In this document: one piece after another, positions 18,996-32,225 of the stretch
Layout: each line of letters starts with the position of its first letter
Position numbering within the stretch: position 1 is the first letter of the stretch
NCBI RefSeq assembly: GCF_030646845.1
Contig: NZ_JAUSLE010000013.1
Coordinates: 1 to 43,208, forward strand
Source: Rhodoferax sp.
GTDB lineage: Bacteria > Pseudomonadota > Gammaproteobacteria > Burkholderiales > Burkholderiaceae_C
DNA: 43,208 nucleotides
Direction of reading: 5' to 3'
The notes under the pieces: generated by a model
What the model saw: the letters and a program-made list of their open reading frames with translations, nothing else
What the model was told of the DNA's origin: nothing
Databases searched by the model: none
Position numbers and translations under genes: made by a program

Positions 18996-19011
18996 CAAGG
19001 TCGTTGTTTTG

Positions 19012-19043
19012 AAAAGCCGGCACCCGAGGTGGCGGCTTTTTTT
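19012..19043 (+). terminator. rho-independent terminator of the formate dehydrogenase operon
   Basis: AAAAGCCGGCACC and GGTGGCGGCTTTT form a 13-bp stem with one mismatch around a CGAG loop, ending in seven T. It separates the fdh structural genes from fdhD. Confidence 0.85.
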
Positions 19044-19060
19044 GTTGTAGTCTCTTTTTC

Positions 19061-19909
19061 ATGTCCCTGCCTTTTCTCACTCAAGCGAATGCACCGCTGA
19101 CCTGCGAAGTTGATGCTGTCAACGAGTACGGCGAGCTGCACGAGACATCAATTCCTGCCGAGCGGGCGCTGACGGTCTATGTCGACAAGCGCGAACTGGT
19201 GACCCTGATGACTCTGGGGGCGCATCCTGAACTGCTGGTGCTGGGTTTTCTGCGCAACCAGCGTCTGGTGCAATCAGTGGAGGAAGTCGAATCCATCACA
19301 GTGGACTGGGATGTTGGCGCGGCGGCGGTGAAGACCCGAGAGGGCATTTCCGATATCGAAGCACGCACGTCCAGGCGGGTGGTCACAACCGGTTGTGGAC
19401 AGGGCAGCGTGTTCGGCGACCTGATGGCTGAAGTGGACAAGCTCGTATTGCCAGCCGCGACACTGAGCCAGCGGCAACTCTACGGCATTGTCAATGCCAT
19501 CCGGCTGCAGGAAAGCACTTACAAGTCGTCTGGCTCCGTGCATGGATGCGCCCTGTTTCGCGGCGAGGAGATGCTGGTGTTTGTGGAGGATGTGGGTCGC
19601 CACAATGCCATTGACACCATTGCCGGATGGATGTGGCTCCAGGAGGCCCAGGCGATGGGTGGCGCGGACAAAGTGTTCTACACCACGGGTCGCCTGACCA
19701 GCGAGATGGTGATCAAGTCGGCTCAAATGGGCGTTCCCATTGTGGTGTCGCGCAGCGGCATCACCCAGATGGGCCATGAGGTGGCGCAGCGCCTGGGTTT
19801 GTGCACCATTGGGCGGGCCACCAACAAGCGTTTTCTTTGTTTCAGCGGCGCCGACCGCCTGCGGCTGCAACCTGAGCTTGCAGGCGCGCGGCTGCAGACT
19901 ACCGCCTAG
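19061..19909 (+). CDS. fdhD: formate dehydrogenase accessory sulfurtransferase FdhD
   Basis: A 282-residue cytoplasmic protein of the FdhD family, which passes sulfur from IscS to the molybdenum cofactor of formate dehydrogenase; E. coli FdhD is of similar length. Family features: ERALTVYVDKRELVTLMTLGAHPELLVLGFL, the glycine-rich cofactor region VHGCALF, EDVGRHNAIDTIAG, and FYTTGRLTSEMVIKSAQMGVPIVVSRSG. The usual CXXC loop here reads TTGCGQGS, so the first Cys (Cys112) is present and the second is Gly. ATG 19,061 follows the terminator closely, with no clear Shine-Dalgarno, so it may be expressed separately or by readthrough. A GC-rich 6-bp hairpin without a T tract follows the stop. Confidence 0.92.
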   Translation: MSLPFLTQANAPLTCEVDAVNEYGELHETSIPAERALTVYVDKRELVTLMTLGAHPELLVLGFLRNQRLVQSVEEVESITVDWDVGAAAVKTREGISDIEARTSRRVVTTGCGQGSVFGDLMAEVDKLVLPAATLSQRQLYGIVNAIRLQESTYKSSGSVHGCALFRGEEMLVFVEDVGRHNAIDTIAGWMWLQEAQAMGGADKVFYTTGRLTSEMVIKSAQMGVPIVVSRSGITQMGHEVAQRLGLCTIGRATNKRFLCFSGADRLRLQPELAGARLQTTA

Positions 19910-20015
19910 CGCCCGGTCGTTGACCTGCGGCCGCAGTGGCCGCTATCAAGTCCAGGTCGTGGGCCAATACAAGGCGCGTGCAGCACCCAAACGCCGAGTG
20001 CGCTAAGGTAGCGCC

Positions 20016-22535
20016 ATGAATATCTCTTTTTGGCGCCTCGGCTGGCGCTCTTTGTGGCGCGACCTGCGCTCCGGTGAACTGCGCCTCCTCATCGTGGCGG
20101 TGACGCTGGCAGTGGCCGCCCTGACGGCGGTTGGTTTTTTTGCCGACCGGCTCAAAGGCGGCTTGCAGCGCGATGCGCGGCAACTGCTCGGGGGCGACGC
20201 CGTCATTTCCAGTGACAACGCGACACCGGCCGCGTTTGCGGCCAAGGCCCGCGCCCTGGGTCTGGAGGTGGTGGAGACGCTGGGCTTTCCCACCATGGGC
20301 CGTGCCAGTGATGCCAAGGGCGCCGGCACCAAGCTGGTGGCCCTGAAGGTCGTCGAGCCCGGTTATCCGTTGCGTGGCAGCCTGAGGGTGACGAGCCAGC
20401 CCGGTGGACCGGACACGGTGACCCGCGCTATTCCCGCATCCGGCGAGGCCTGGGTCGATGCGCCCTTGCTGGATGCCCTGGGCGTTCAGATGGGAGACAC
20501 CTTGCTGTTGGGCGATGCCAGCCTGCGCATTGCAAAAATCATTGTGAATGAGCCGGATCGCGGCGCCGGGTTCATGAATTTTGCGCCACGCGTCATGATC
20601 AATCGTGTGGATGTGGAGGCGACCAGACTGATTCAGCCGGCCAGCCGCTTGACTTACCGCATGGCGGTTGCCGGTGATGACGCAGGTGTCGCCTCCTTTG
20701 TGAAGTGGGCGCTGGAGGAGGTGAAGAGCCCGCAGGTGCGCGGCGTACGGGTGGAGTCGCTGCAGGGTGGGCGCCCGGAACTCGGGCAAACGCTGGACCG
20801 GGCGGAGAAGTTTCTCAATCTCATTGCCTTGCTCTCGGCGCTCCTGAGTGCCGTGGCCGTGGCGCTGGCGGCACGCGGGTTTGCCGCCAACCATCTGGAT
20901 GACTGCGCCATGTTGCGGGTGCTGGGTTTGAGCCAGCGCACCATTGCCTCCAGCTATGCCTTCGAGTTCACCATCATTGGCCTGCTGGCCAGCGGCCTGG
21001 GGGTGGCCGCAGGCTATGCGGTGCACTATGTCTTTGTGCTGCTGCTGGCCGGTCTGGTGGATGCGGCACTCCCGGCTGCCGGCATCTGGCCGGTCATCTT
21101 TGGCATGGGGATGGGGCTGACGCTGCTGCTGGCCTTTGGCCTGCCGCCCGTGCTGCAGTTGGCCCAGGTGCCGCCGCTGCGGGTGATACGCCGCGATGTG
21201 GGCAACCTCAAACCGGCTTCGCTGGGCGTGCTGGGGCTGGGCGTCGCCGGTTTTGCCACCCTGCTGCTGGCGGCGAGCAGCGATGTGAAGCTGGGCCTGA
21301 TTGCGGTTGGCGGCTTTGCGGCTGCCGTGGTGGTGTTTGCCGCCCTGAGCTGGCTGGCTGTGAGGGTGCTGCGCTGGAGCGTGAGTGAGAGCACCGCGCC
21401 GCGCTGGCTGGTGCTGGCGACCCGGCAGATTTCGGCGCGCCCGGCCTACGCCGTGGTGCAGGTCAGCGCCCTGGCGGTGGGCTTGCTGGCGCTGGTCCTG
21501 CTGGTGCTGCTGCGCACTGATCTCATCAGCAGCTGGCGCAAAGCCACGCCGCCGGATGCGCCCAACCGCTTTGTGATCAACGTCATGCCGGAGCAGGGCG
21601 ATGCGTTTGTGAAGGCCTTGCGCGACGGCGGCGTGAGCAAGTTTGACTGGTACCCCATGATCCGTGGCCGGCTGGTGGCGGTCAACGGGAAGACGGTCAC
21701 GCCGGATGACTATGTGGACGACCGGGCCAAGCGGCTGGTCGACCGGGAGTTCAATCTGTCGCACAGTGCCCGGCAGCCCGCTCAAAACGAAGTGGTGGCG
21801 GGCCGCTGGACCGAGGAAGAGCAGGGCGCCATCAGCGTGGAAGAGGGCATTGCCAAAACGCTCAATCTCAAGCTGGGCGACACCTTGAGCTTCGACATCG
21901 GCGGGGTGCAGACCGAGTCGAAAATAACGTCCTTGCGCAAGGTGGACTGGGGCTCGATGCGGGCCAATTTCTTTGTCATGTATCCCGTGAATGCCCTGCC
22001 CGATGTGCCAACGACCTACATGAGCGCGTTCAAGGCGCCCGGCACCCCCGGTTTTGACAATGCGCTGGTGCGCAGTTTCCCCAATATCACCAATGTGGAC
22101 ATGACGAGCACCATCACGCAAATTCAGCGCGTGCTGGACCAGGTCATTGGCGCGGTGGAATTCCTGTTTGGCTTCACGCTGGCGGCGGGGCTGGTGGTGT
22201 TGTTCGCTGCTGTCACGGCGACGCGTGAAGAGCGGGCCCGGGAGTTTGCCATCATGCGGGCGGTGGGGGCCCAGAGCAGTCTGCTGCGTCAGGTTCAGCG
22301 TGCCGAACTGATGGGCGTGGGCCTGCTCGCCGGCTTTCTGGCCTCCATCGTCGCCACGCTGGTGGGGTGGGCGCTGGCCAAGTATGTGTTTGACTTCGAG
22401 TGGACCGTCTCGCTGTGGGTACCCGTGTTCGGCGCTTTGAGCGGCGCGCTGCTGGCGCTGGCCGCGGGCTGGTGGGGCCTGCGTGAAGTGTTACGGCGCC
22501 CCGTGGTGGAGACATTGCGCCGGGCGGCGCAGTAG
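20016..22535 (+). CDS. FtsX-like ABC transporter permease (YbbP-type)
   Basis: An 839-residue inner-membrane protein with the FtsX/MacB-type permease layout duplicated. TM1 is at about residues 24-42, then a periplasmic MacB_PCD-like domain (about 45-245), four spans around 265-400, further spans about 405-510, a second periplasmic domain (about 530-700), and three C-terminal spans (about 715-830) with RATREERAREFAIMRAVGA-like cytoplasmic loops. It resembles E. coli YbbP (about 804 residues), a predicted lipoprotein- or lipid-extruding permease usually paired with the YbbA ATPase. No ATPase gene is adjacent, so the partner must be elsewhere. ATG 20,016 is the first in-frame start, 106 bp after fdhD. 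Confidence 0.87.
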   Translation: MNISFWRLGWRSLWRDLRSGELRLLIVAVTLAVAALTAVGFFADRLKGGLQRDARQLLGGDAVISSDNATPAAFAAKARALGLEVVETLGFPTMGRASDAKGAGTKLVALKVVEPGYPLRGSLRVTSQPGGPDTVTRAIPASGEAWVDAPLLDALGVQMGDTLLLGDASLRIAKIIVNEPDRGAGFMNFAPRVMINRVDVEATRLIQPASRLTYRMAVAGDDAGVASFVKWALEEVKSPQVRGVRVESLQGGRPELGQTLDRAEKFLNLIALLSALLSAVAVALAARGFAANHLDDCAMLRVLGLSQRTIASSYAFEFTIIGLLASGLGVAAGYAVHYVFVLLLAGLVDAALPAAGIWPVIFGMGMGLTLLLAFGLPPVLQLAQVPPLRVIRRDVGNLKPASLGVLGLGVAGFATLLLAASSDVKLGLIAVGGFAAAVVVFAALSWLAVRVLRWSVSESTAPRWLVLATRQISARPAYAVVQVSALAVGLLALVLLVLLRTDLISSWRKATPPDAPNRFVINVMPEQGDAFVKALRDGGVSKFDWYPMIRGRLVAVNGKTVTPDDYVDDRAKRLVDREFNLSHSARQPAQNEVVAGRWTEEEQGAISVEEGIAKTLNLKLGDTLSFDIGGVQTESKITSLRKVDWGSMRANFFVMYPVNALPDVPTTYMSAFKAPGTPGFDNALVRSFPNITNVDMTSTITQIQRVLDQVIGAVEFLFGFTLAAGLVVLFAAVTATREERAREFAIMRAVGAQSSLLRQVQRAELMGVGLLAGFLASIVATLVGWALAKYVFDFEWTVSLWVPVFGALSGALLALAAGWWGLREVLRRPVVETLRRAAQ

Positions 22536-22596
22536 GCTGCTATATATTTAGTAGCTACTAAGGCAATATGGACGGGGGCTAGCAGTCAATTTCGTA
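22536..22596 (+). repeat. dispersed ~60-bp repeat, copy 3 (intergenic)
   Basis: It begins immediately after the permease stop: GCTGCTATATATTTAGTAGC, then TACTAAGGCAATAT, then GGACGGGGGCTAGCAGTC. It contains the palindrome AGTAGCTACT. This is the reference copy against which the two intragenic copies (reverse orientation) align. Confidence 0.72.
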
Positions 22597-22665
22597 TAAA
22601 TTGGTCAGGAGCCTAAGCCGGTTGAGCAGCATTCGAGCCCGCCGGCGTGAGACCCGCGCACAGGC

Positions 22666-23322
22666 TCAGCCCCGCGACGCCATGAGCAACACCACCAGCG
22701 CCCCGGCGCCGCCGTCGGCCGGCTTGGCCTGCACAAAGGCCAGCACCTCCTGCTTTTGTACCAGCCAGCTGTGCACCCGGCTCTTGAGCACCGGCGCTTT
22801 GCCCGGCGACCCCAGGCCCTTGCCGTGCACCACGCGCACACAGCGAATGCCCTGTTTGAATGCGTCGCGGATGAAGAAGCTGAGATGTTCGCGCGCTTCG
22901 TCACGGCGCAGGCCGTGCAGGTCGAGCTGACGCTGGATCGACCAGTCCCCCCGGCGCAGTTTGCGGGTGACATCGGGGCCGATGCCGGGACGCCGAAAAC
23001 TCAGGAGATCGTCGGTGTCGAGCAGCGTGCCGACGTCAAACTCGTCGCTGATGGCCTCGATCAGTACGGCCTTTTCATCCTGCTCAAACTGCATCGGTCG
23101 AGGCGCGGCGGGCGCTTTTTTCAGTAGCACCCGGCGCTTGTCCGGCAAGGGCTGGACCGCGCCGGCGGCCCGCACAAACAGATCTTTCTCACTGGCGGCC
23201 TGCTGCTTGGCCCGCGCCAGTTCGGCAGCGCGTTGCGCCTGGGCCTGTGCCTGCGCCTCAATCTCGCGCTTGACCAGTTTCAGGTCTGCCAGGCTGCTCA
23301 CCTTGACCGGCTTGCCGCTCAC
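22666..23322 (-). CDS. Smr-domain protein
   Basis: A 218-residue cytoplasmic protein. The N-terminal third is a charged Ala/Gln-rich helix (about 15-50); the C-terminal third is an Smr domain with the signature [15 protein letters not shown] (about 132-146) and [19 protein letters not shown] (about 163-181). Smr domains of this stand-alone type (SmrA/SmrB) have nuclease activity; in E. coli SmrB cleaves mRNA at collided ribosomes and SmrA nicks DNA in vitro. Which applies here cannot be told. The start is GTG 23,322, overlapping the radC stop by 4 bp, so the two are co-transcribed. Confidence 0.88.
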   Translation of the reverse strand: MSGKPVKVSSLADLKLVKREIEAQAQAQAQRAAELARAKQQAASEKDLFVRAAGAVQPLPDKRRVLLKKAPAAPRPMQFEQDEKAVLIEAISDEFDVGTLLDTDDLLSFRRPGIGPDVTRKLRRGDWSIQRQLDLHGLRRDEAREHLSFFIRDAFKQGIRCVRVVHGKGLGSPGKAPVLKSRVHSWLVQKQEVLAFVQAKPADGGAGALVVLLMASRG

Positions 23323-24023
23323 AGCAAGCCCCGCTCAGCCATGGACAGTGCTTCGCCCGGGGCCACGATCACATGGTCCAGCACCCGCACATCAATCAGC
23401 GCCAACGTCGTCTTCAAGGTCTGAGTCAGCGTCTCGTCGGCCCGCGAGGGCTGTACCGTGCCGCTGGGGTGGTTGTGGGCCAGCACCACGGCGCTGGCCT
23501 GGTGGTGCAGGGCGCGCAGCACCACTTCACGCGGATAGACGCTGGTTTGCGTCAGCGTGCCGCGAAACAGCTCTTCCATCGCCAGCAAACGGTTCTGCAC
23601 GTCCAGGAACAGCACCGCAAACACCTCATGCGGTTTGGCCGCCAGATGCAGTTGCAGGTAGTGCTTGACGGCGTGGGGGGTGGCAAAGACGGTGCGTTCT
23701 TTCAGTTGCTGGGCCAGCGCGCGGCGTGACAGCTCCAGCACCGCCACGATCTCGGCGCGTTTGGCTGGCCCCAGGCCCTTGATGCGTTTGAGGTCGTCGG
23801 ACGTGGCGTGCAGCAGGCCGGCAATGCCGTCAAACCCATCGTTGTTGTCGTCGGTGGACTTCTTCAGCTCCAGCAGCTCCCGGGCCATCTGGAGTACGCC
23901 CTTGCCCTTGATGCCGGTGCGCAGCAGCAACGCCAACAGTTCGGCGTCGCTCAGGGCGCCAGGGCCGCGCGCCAGCAGCTTTTCCCTGGGGCGGGCGTCG
24001 GGCGGGAGGTCTTTGAGCGGCAT
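23319..24023 (-). CDS. radC: RadC family JAB-domain protein
   Basis: A 234-residue protein with an N-terminal helix-hairpin-helix part (about 75-100, [18 protein letters not shown]) and a C-terminal JAB/MPN metalloprotease-like domain containing [17 protein letters not shown] (the H-x-H-x7-D metal motif). The family was named for DNA repair, but the original radC mutation lies elsewhere and its function remains unsettled. Start 24,023 ([17 protein letters not shown]) was chosen over the frame's earlier ATG at 24,062 because it gives the usual N-terminus. It is divergent from fkpB, with 86 bp between. Confidence 0.9.
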   Translation of the reverse strand: MPLKDLPPDARPREKLLARGPGALSDAELLALLLRTGIKGKGVLQMARELLELKKSTDDNNDGFDGIAGLLHATSDDLKRIKGLGPAKRAEIVAVLELSRRALAQQLKERTVFATPHAVKHYLQLHLAAKPHEVFAVLFLDVQNRLLAMEELFRGTLTQTSVYPREVVLRALHHQASAVVLAHNHPSGTVQPSRADETLTQTLKTTLALIDVRVLDHVIVAPGEALSMAERGLL

Positions 24024-24109
24024 GGGGCAGTCTTTTAGAATAGGGTTCAGTTTATTCGCCAAAACGCCTTGTCCTTTTTCGGCTTTCCAATCTCTTATCC
24101 GGGATCTTC

Positions 24110-24570
24110 ATGACCTCCACCCCTGCCTGTGTTCAACCGGGTTCATTCCTTACGCTGCATTACCGAATGGCCGGGCCCGCCGGTGATGTGATCAGCACCT
24201 TTGCCAGCAAACCAGCCACGCTGACGCTGGGCACCGGCGAACTGTCGCCTGCGGTTGAAGCCCACTTGCTCGGCCTGGCGGAGGGCAGTCGTGCCACTTT
24301 TGAGCTGGCGCCGGGTGTGGCCTTTGGCCAGCGCAACCCCGACATGCTGCAATGGCTGGCGCGCAGTGAGCTTCTGGACATGGGCGACCCCAGCGAGCAG
24401 TACCAGGTGGGTGACGTGGTGCAGTTCCCGACGCCGGACGGCCAGGGCCAGTTTGCCGGCTCGGTGCAGCAGTTGAGAAGTGACGAGAAGGGGGAGGCTG
24501 TGCTGTTTGATTTCAACCATCCCCTGGCCGGCCAGCCGGTGACGTTCGAAGTGCATGTGATCGGCATCCT

Positions 24571-24574
<4 letters not shown>
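24110..24574 (+). CDS. fkpB: FKBP-type peptidyl-prolyl isomerase, SlyD/FkpB-like
   Basis: A 154-residue cytoplasmic protein of the FKBP/SlyD class: [32 protein letters not shown], the IF-type insert [16 protein letters not shown], and [18 protein letters not shown] near the C-terminus. E. coli FkpB (SlpA, 149 residues) is comparable. No His-rich metal tail like that of SlyD. It directly precedes ispH with a 4-bp overlap (GTGA), the same fkpB-ispH coupling seen in enterobacteria, which supports the name. Confidence 0.9.
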
Positions 24575-26888
<2,314 letters not shown>

Positions 26889-26894
26889 CTTGCC

Positions 26895-27920
26895 ATGATT
26901 CTCCGTCTAGCGCTGCTGTTCATTGTCGGTCTGACATTGAGTCTGCCAGGCCGGGCGGTGGAAACGCTGCGCGTGCTGACATGGCCCGGCTACGCGGACA
27001 GTGATCTGGTTCAGGCGTTTGAAAAAAAATTCGATGTGCGGGTCGTCGTCAGCTTTGTAGGTTCTGATGACGTCCTGCGGGAAAAGATCAGCGCAAACCG
27101 GGGTGGCGACTTCGATGTTTTCGCCGCCAACACGGCGGAAATGCAGCATTACATCGATCAGAAACTGGTCGTGCCGCTGCAGCTCTCCAACATTCCGAAT
27201 ACCGCGAACCAGTTGCCCCGATTCCGGAACTCGGAAAGCATTCCCGGCATCACTCGCCTGGGCGACGTCTACGCTGTCCCCTACACCTATTCGGAAATGG
27301 GCCTGATCTTTGATCGCAAGCAGTTCAAGGAGGCGCCCACATCGCTGGCTGCGATGTGGGATCCGAAGTACCGGGGAAGCGTTCTTGCCTTTGACACCAG
27401 CAGTCACAACTTCTCCATTGCCTCGCTGGTGCTCGCTGGTGAGCCCTTCCGGATTGAGGACAAGAATTTCAAGCGTGTTGCGAATCACCTGATTGCGTTA
27501 CGCCGCAATGTGCTGACCTTCTATACATTGCCGGAAGAGTCGGTCGAACTCTTTCGCCGTCATTCTGTCGCATTGATGTTTGCCAATTACGGGAAGCAGC
27601 AACTCAAGCTGCTGCGTGACGCCGGTGTGGATGTTGGTTATGCCATTCCGGTTGAGGGCGCTCTGGCCTGGCTCGACTGCTGGGCCGTGACACGCGGCGC
27701 GAAAAACAAAAACTTGGCGGAACGCTGGATCAACTACATGCTGGACAACAAAGTGAGCAGCGAGTTGACCCGGCGCCAGGGCCTGTCGAACACGATAGAA
27801 GCCGACACCACCACCCGGGAGACTGACAAGATCATCTGGCTGGAGCCTGTAGAAGATGACAAGCGCAGGGCGGCATTGTGGGGTCGTATCATCTCCGGCG
27901 ATTTGCCGGGGCGGTTCTAG
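26895..27920 (+). CDS. periplasmic polyamine-type solute-binding protein
   Basis: A 341-residue type 2 periplasmic binding protein. Signal peptide about 1-21 (LALLFIVGLTLSLPGRA). The mature start ETLRVLTWPGYADSDLVQAFEKKFDV is the PotD/PotF pattern, and VYAVPYTYSEMGLIFDRKQF and the later ALAWLDCWAVTRGAKNKNLAERWINYML also match that family. There is no ABC permease or ATPase beside it; instead the diguanylate cyclase starts 3 bp after its stop. That arrangement suggests ligand sensing for the cyclase rather than transport, as with NspS and MbaA in Vibrio cholerae (analogy). Ligand unproven. Confidence 0.87.
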   Translation: MILRLALLFIVGLTLSLPGRAVETLRVLTWPGYADSDLVQAFEKKFDVRVVVSFVGSDDVLREKISANRGGDFDVFAANTAEMQHYIDQKLVVPLQLSNIPNTANQLPRFRNSESIPGITRLGDVYAVPYTYSEMGLIFDRKQFKEAPTSLAAMWDPKYRGSVLAFDTSSHNFSIASLVLAGEPFRIEDKNFKRVANHLIALRRNVLTFYTLPEESVELFRRHSVALMFANYGKQQLKLLRDAGVDVGYAIPVEGALAWLDCWAVTRGAKNKNLAERWINYMLDNKVSSELTRRQGLSNTIEADTTTRETDKIIWLEPVEDDKRRAALWGRIISGDLPGRF

Positions 27921-27923
27921 CGC

Positions 27924-29603
27924 ATGCGTTTCGGTATCGCCTTCAAATTGGGGCTTTTGCTGGCCAGCTTCAGTCTGGTGGCGATGGGGACCGTGGGTTA
28001 CTACGCCTACGCCAGCGGCCGTGCCGCGTTGCTGACCGCGGCGCAACGCGATCTGCTGACGGCTACACAGGTGCTGGGTCGCAACTTTCAGGCGAGTATC
28101 GACGAGGTTGCCGGTGATACCTTGCTTCTGGCAAGCCTCGCCGCAGGCAATGACAAGAAGCTGCTGGCCGATACCTTCACGGCGTTAATGGCAGTGAATC
28201 CCCAGTATTTTCAGATTCGATTGATTGGTGCGGACGACCACGGCCTGGAACTGGTTCGCGTCGATCGTGATGGCGACAAACTGGCACGCGTCCCGGCTGG
28301 CGATCTGCAGGAAAAAGCCCATTACGCCTATGTCTTCAACACATTGCAGTTGGGGCGGGGGCAGGTCTATTTGTCGGACATCACGCTCAACCACGAGGAG
28401 GGCGCACATTCCGGGCTGCACAAGCCGACGGTACGGGTCGCCACACCCGTGCTTGCCGGCGACGGCAAAGTGCGGGGGCTGGTCGTGATCAACCTCGATC
28501 TAAACGGACTGTTTGCCCGCCTGAAATCTGATCTGCCCAACGCCTACCAGCTGTACTTGAGCAACCATTGGGGCGACTACCTGATTCACCCCGACCCTGC
28601 CGAGGCCTTCGGGTTTGACAAGGGACGCAGAATTTTCATTCAGGAGTTTTTTCAGCCCGTTGCAGCCTTGATCGATGGAAAAAGCGCCAGTGTCGTGACA
28701 AGTATCGAAGGGGTGCAACAGGCCACCAGCGGCCTCGTGGCCGCCTTTGTGCGGCTCCCGTATGGTGGATCAGTCGAAAAGAAGTTTGTGATTCTCGGCC
28801 TGTCACAGCCACTCGAAAATGTCGTTCGGGAGACCAGTCAATTGGGCTGGACCACGGTGCAGATGATTCTTGCACTGAGCGTGATGGCCGTGCTTCTCGC
28901 GTGGCTAGTTTCGCGCGCAGTGACCGGCTCCTTGCGGAATATGGTCGGAGCGATGAGTATGTTTTCAAAGGAACAGGTGATCATTGAGTTGCCATCGGCC
29001 CGCAAGGACGAAATCGGACTTCTCGCCAGCAGCCTGAACGACATGCAGAACACCATCGTGGCGAATATGCGCGAGTTGAACGAGAGCCGACAAACCCTCA
29101 CCCATCTGGCGCAGCATGATTCGCTGACAGGGTTGCCCAACCGCGCCCTGTTTGACGACCGGCTGCGCCAGGCGGTCTCGCAGGCGCGGCGCGATCAGAC
29201 GCGTCTGGCCTTGCTGTTTGTCGATCTCGACGGGTTCAAGGCGATCAACGATACCTGTGGTCATCATGTGGGTGATTTGCTGCTGAGTGCTGTTGCGAAA
29301 CAGATGCAGGCCTGCGTGCGAAACGTCGATACGGTAGGCCGTTTGGGCGGTGATGAGTTCGTCGTGCTACTGACCCATGTCGAGGGGGATCAGGATGCGC
29401 TGCTGGTTGCGGGAAAGATCTGCACCGCGCTGAATCAGCCCTTTGACCTCGACGGCGGGAGCCTGGTAATTTCAGCCAGCATCGGTGTGGCTGTGTATCC
29501 AGAACATGGCAGCGACGAGTTGACCCTCTCCAAGAGCGCCGATGCCGCCATGTACCTTGCCAAGGTAAGCGGCGGCAATCGCGTCAGGCTTTTTGGGCAG
29601 TGA
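27924..29603 (+). CDS. membrane diguanylate cyclase with Cache and HAMP domains
   Basis: A 559-residue inner-membrane signalling enzyme. TM1 is about residues 6-27, then a periplasmic Cache-type sensor (about 30-305), TM2 about 312-332, HAMP about 333-385, and a GGDEF domain (about 398-559). The catalytic GGDEF is intact at about 475-479, and the inhibitory I-site R-x-x-D (RNVD) sits exactly five residues before it, so product inhibition by c-di-GMP is expected. No EAL domain follows. Translationally coupled to the binding protein upstream, which probably docks on its periplasmic domain. The serS-to-cyclase stretch reads as one transcription unit. Confidence 0.92.
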   Translation: MRFGIAFKLGLLLASFSLVAMGTVGYYAYASGRAALLTAAQRDLLTATQVLGRNFQASIDEVAGDTLLLASLAAGNDKKLLADTFTALMAVNPQYFQIRLIGADDHGLELVRVDRDGDKLARVPAGDLQEKAHYAYVFNTLQLGRGQVYLSDITLNHEEGAHSGLHKPTVRVATPVLAGDGKVRGLVVINLDLNGLFARLKSDLPNAYQLYLSNHWGDYLIHPDPAEAFGFDKGRRIFIQEFFQPVAALIDGKSASVVTSIEGVQQATSGLVAAFVRLPYGGSVEKKFVILGLSQPLENVVRETSQLGWTTVQMILALSVMAVLLAWLVSRAVTGSLRNMVGAMSMFSKEQVIIELPSARKDEIGLLASSLNDMQNTIVANMRELNESRQTLTHLAQHDSLTGLPNRALFDDRLRQAVSQARRDQTRLALLFVDLDGFKAINDTCGHHVGDLLLSAVAKQMQACVRNVDTVGRLGGDEFVVLLTHVEGDQDALLVAGKICTALNQPFDLDGGSLVISASIGVAVYPEHGSDELTLSKSADAAMYLAKVSGGNRVRLFGQ

Positions 29604-29640
29604 CCGTCGGGCCCGGTTGGTACTTGGGCAAGCCCGGTAG

Positions 29641-31743
<2,103 letters not shown>

Positions 31744-31763
31744 GACATTCGAAAGGAAGCAGC

Positions 31764-32210
31764 ATGAGTACACCCCTTGCCCACTTGCACCCGGCCGCAG
31801 CCGAGTCACTGGCGACATGGCACCGCATGGTCGCCGCGCACGATCTCAAGGACCTGCCGACCATCCTGCACGCCGACGCCGTGTTTCGCTCGCCCATGGC
31901 CTTTCCGCCCTACCAGTCGGCACAGGCGGTGGCATTGATTCTGAATACGGTCCTGGGCGTGTTCGAAAACTTCGCCTACCACCGTGAACTCGCAAGCGGC
32001 GATGGGCTCAGCGTGGTGCTCGAGTTCAGTGCCAACGTCGGTGACAAGCAGCTCAAGGGCATCGATCTGATTCGTTTCGATGAGCAGGGAAAGATTGTCG
32101 AGTTCGAAGTCATGATTCGCCCACTGAACGGCCTGCAGGCGCTGGGTCAGGAGATGGGCAAGCGACTGGGGCAGCATCTGCCCGCCTTCAAAGGCAGCAA
32201 AGCAGGTTGA
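31764..32210 (+). CDS. SnoaL/NTF2-like domain protein
   Basis: A 148-residue soluble protein with the NTF2-like fold pattern: an N-terminal helix (LATWHRMVAAHDLKDLPTIL), HADAVFRSPMAFPPYQS, then beta strands ending IDLIRFDEQGKIVEFEVMIRPLNGLQAL, the classic SnoaL ending. Such proteins bind small hydrophobic ligands or act as isomerases/hydrolases; no specific activity can be claimed. It lies 20 bp after fadH and 15 bp before padR. AAAGGAAG precedes ATG 31,764. Confidence 0.83.
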   Translation: MSTPLAHLHPAAAESLATWHRMVAAHDLKDLPTILHADAVFRSPMAFPPYQSAQAVALILNTVLGVFENFAYHRELASGDGLSVVLEFSANVGDKQLKGIDLIRFDEQGKIVEFEVMIRPLNGLQALGQEMGKRLGQHLPAFKGSKAG

Positions 32211-32225
32211 CTGGAAATTGCCAGG

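Noticed and set aside
19899..22121. A 740-codon reverse-strand frame opposite the FtsX-like permease
   Set aside because: Composition is His/Gln/Arg-rich, with no domains; it is a shadow of the permease gene.
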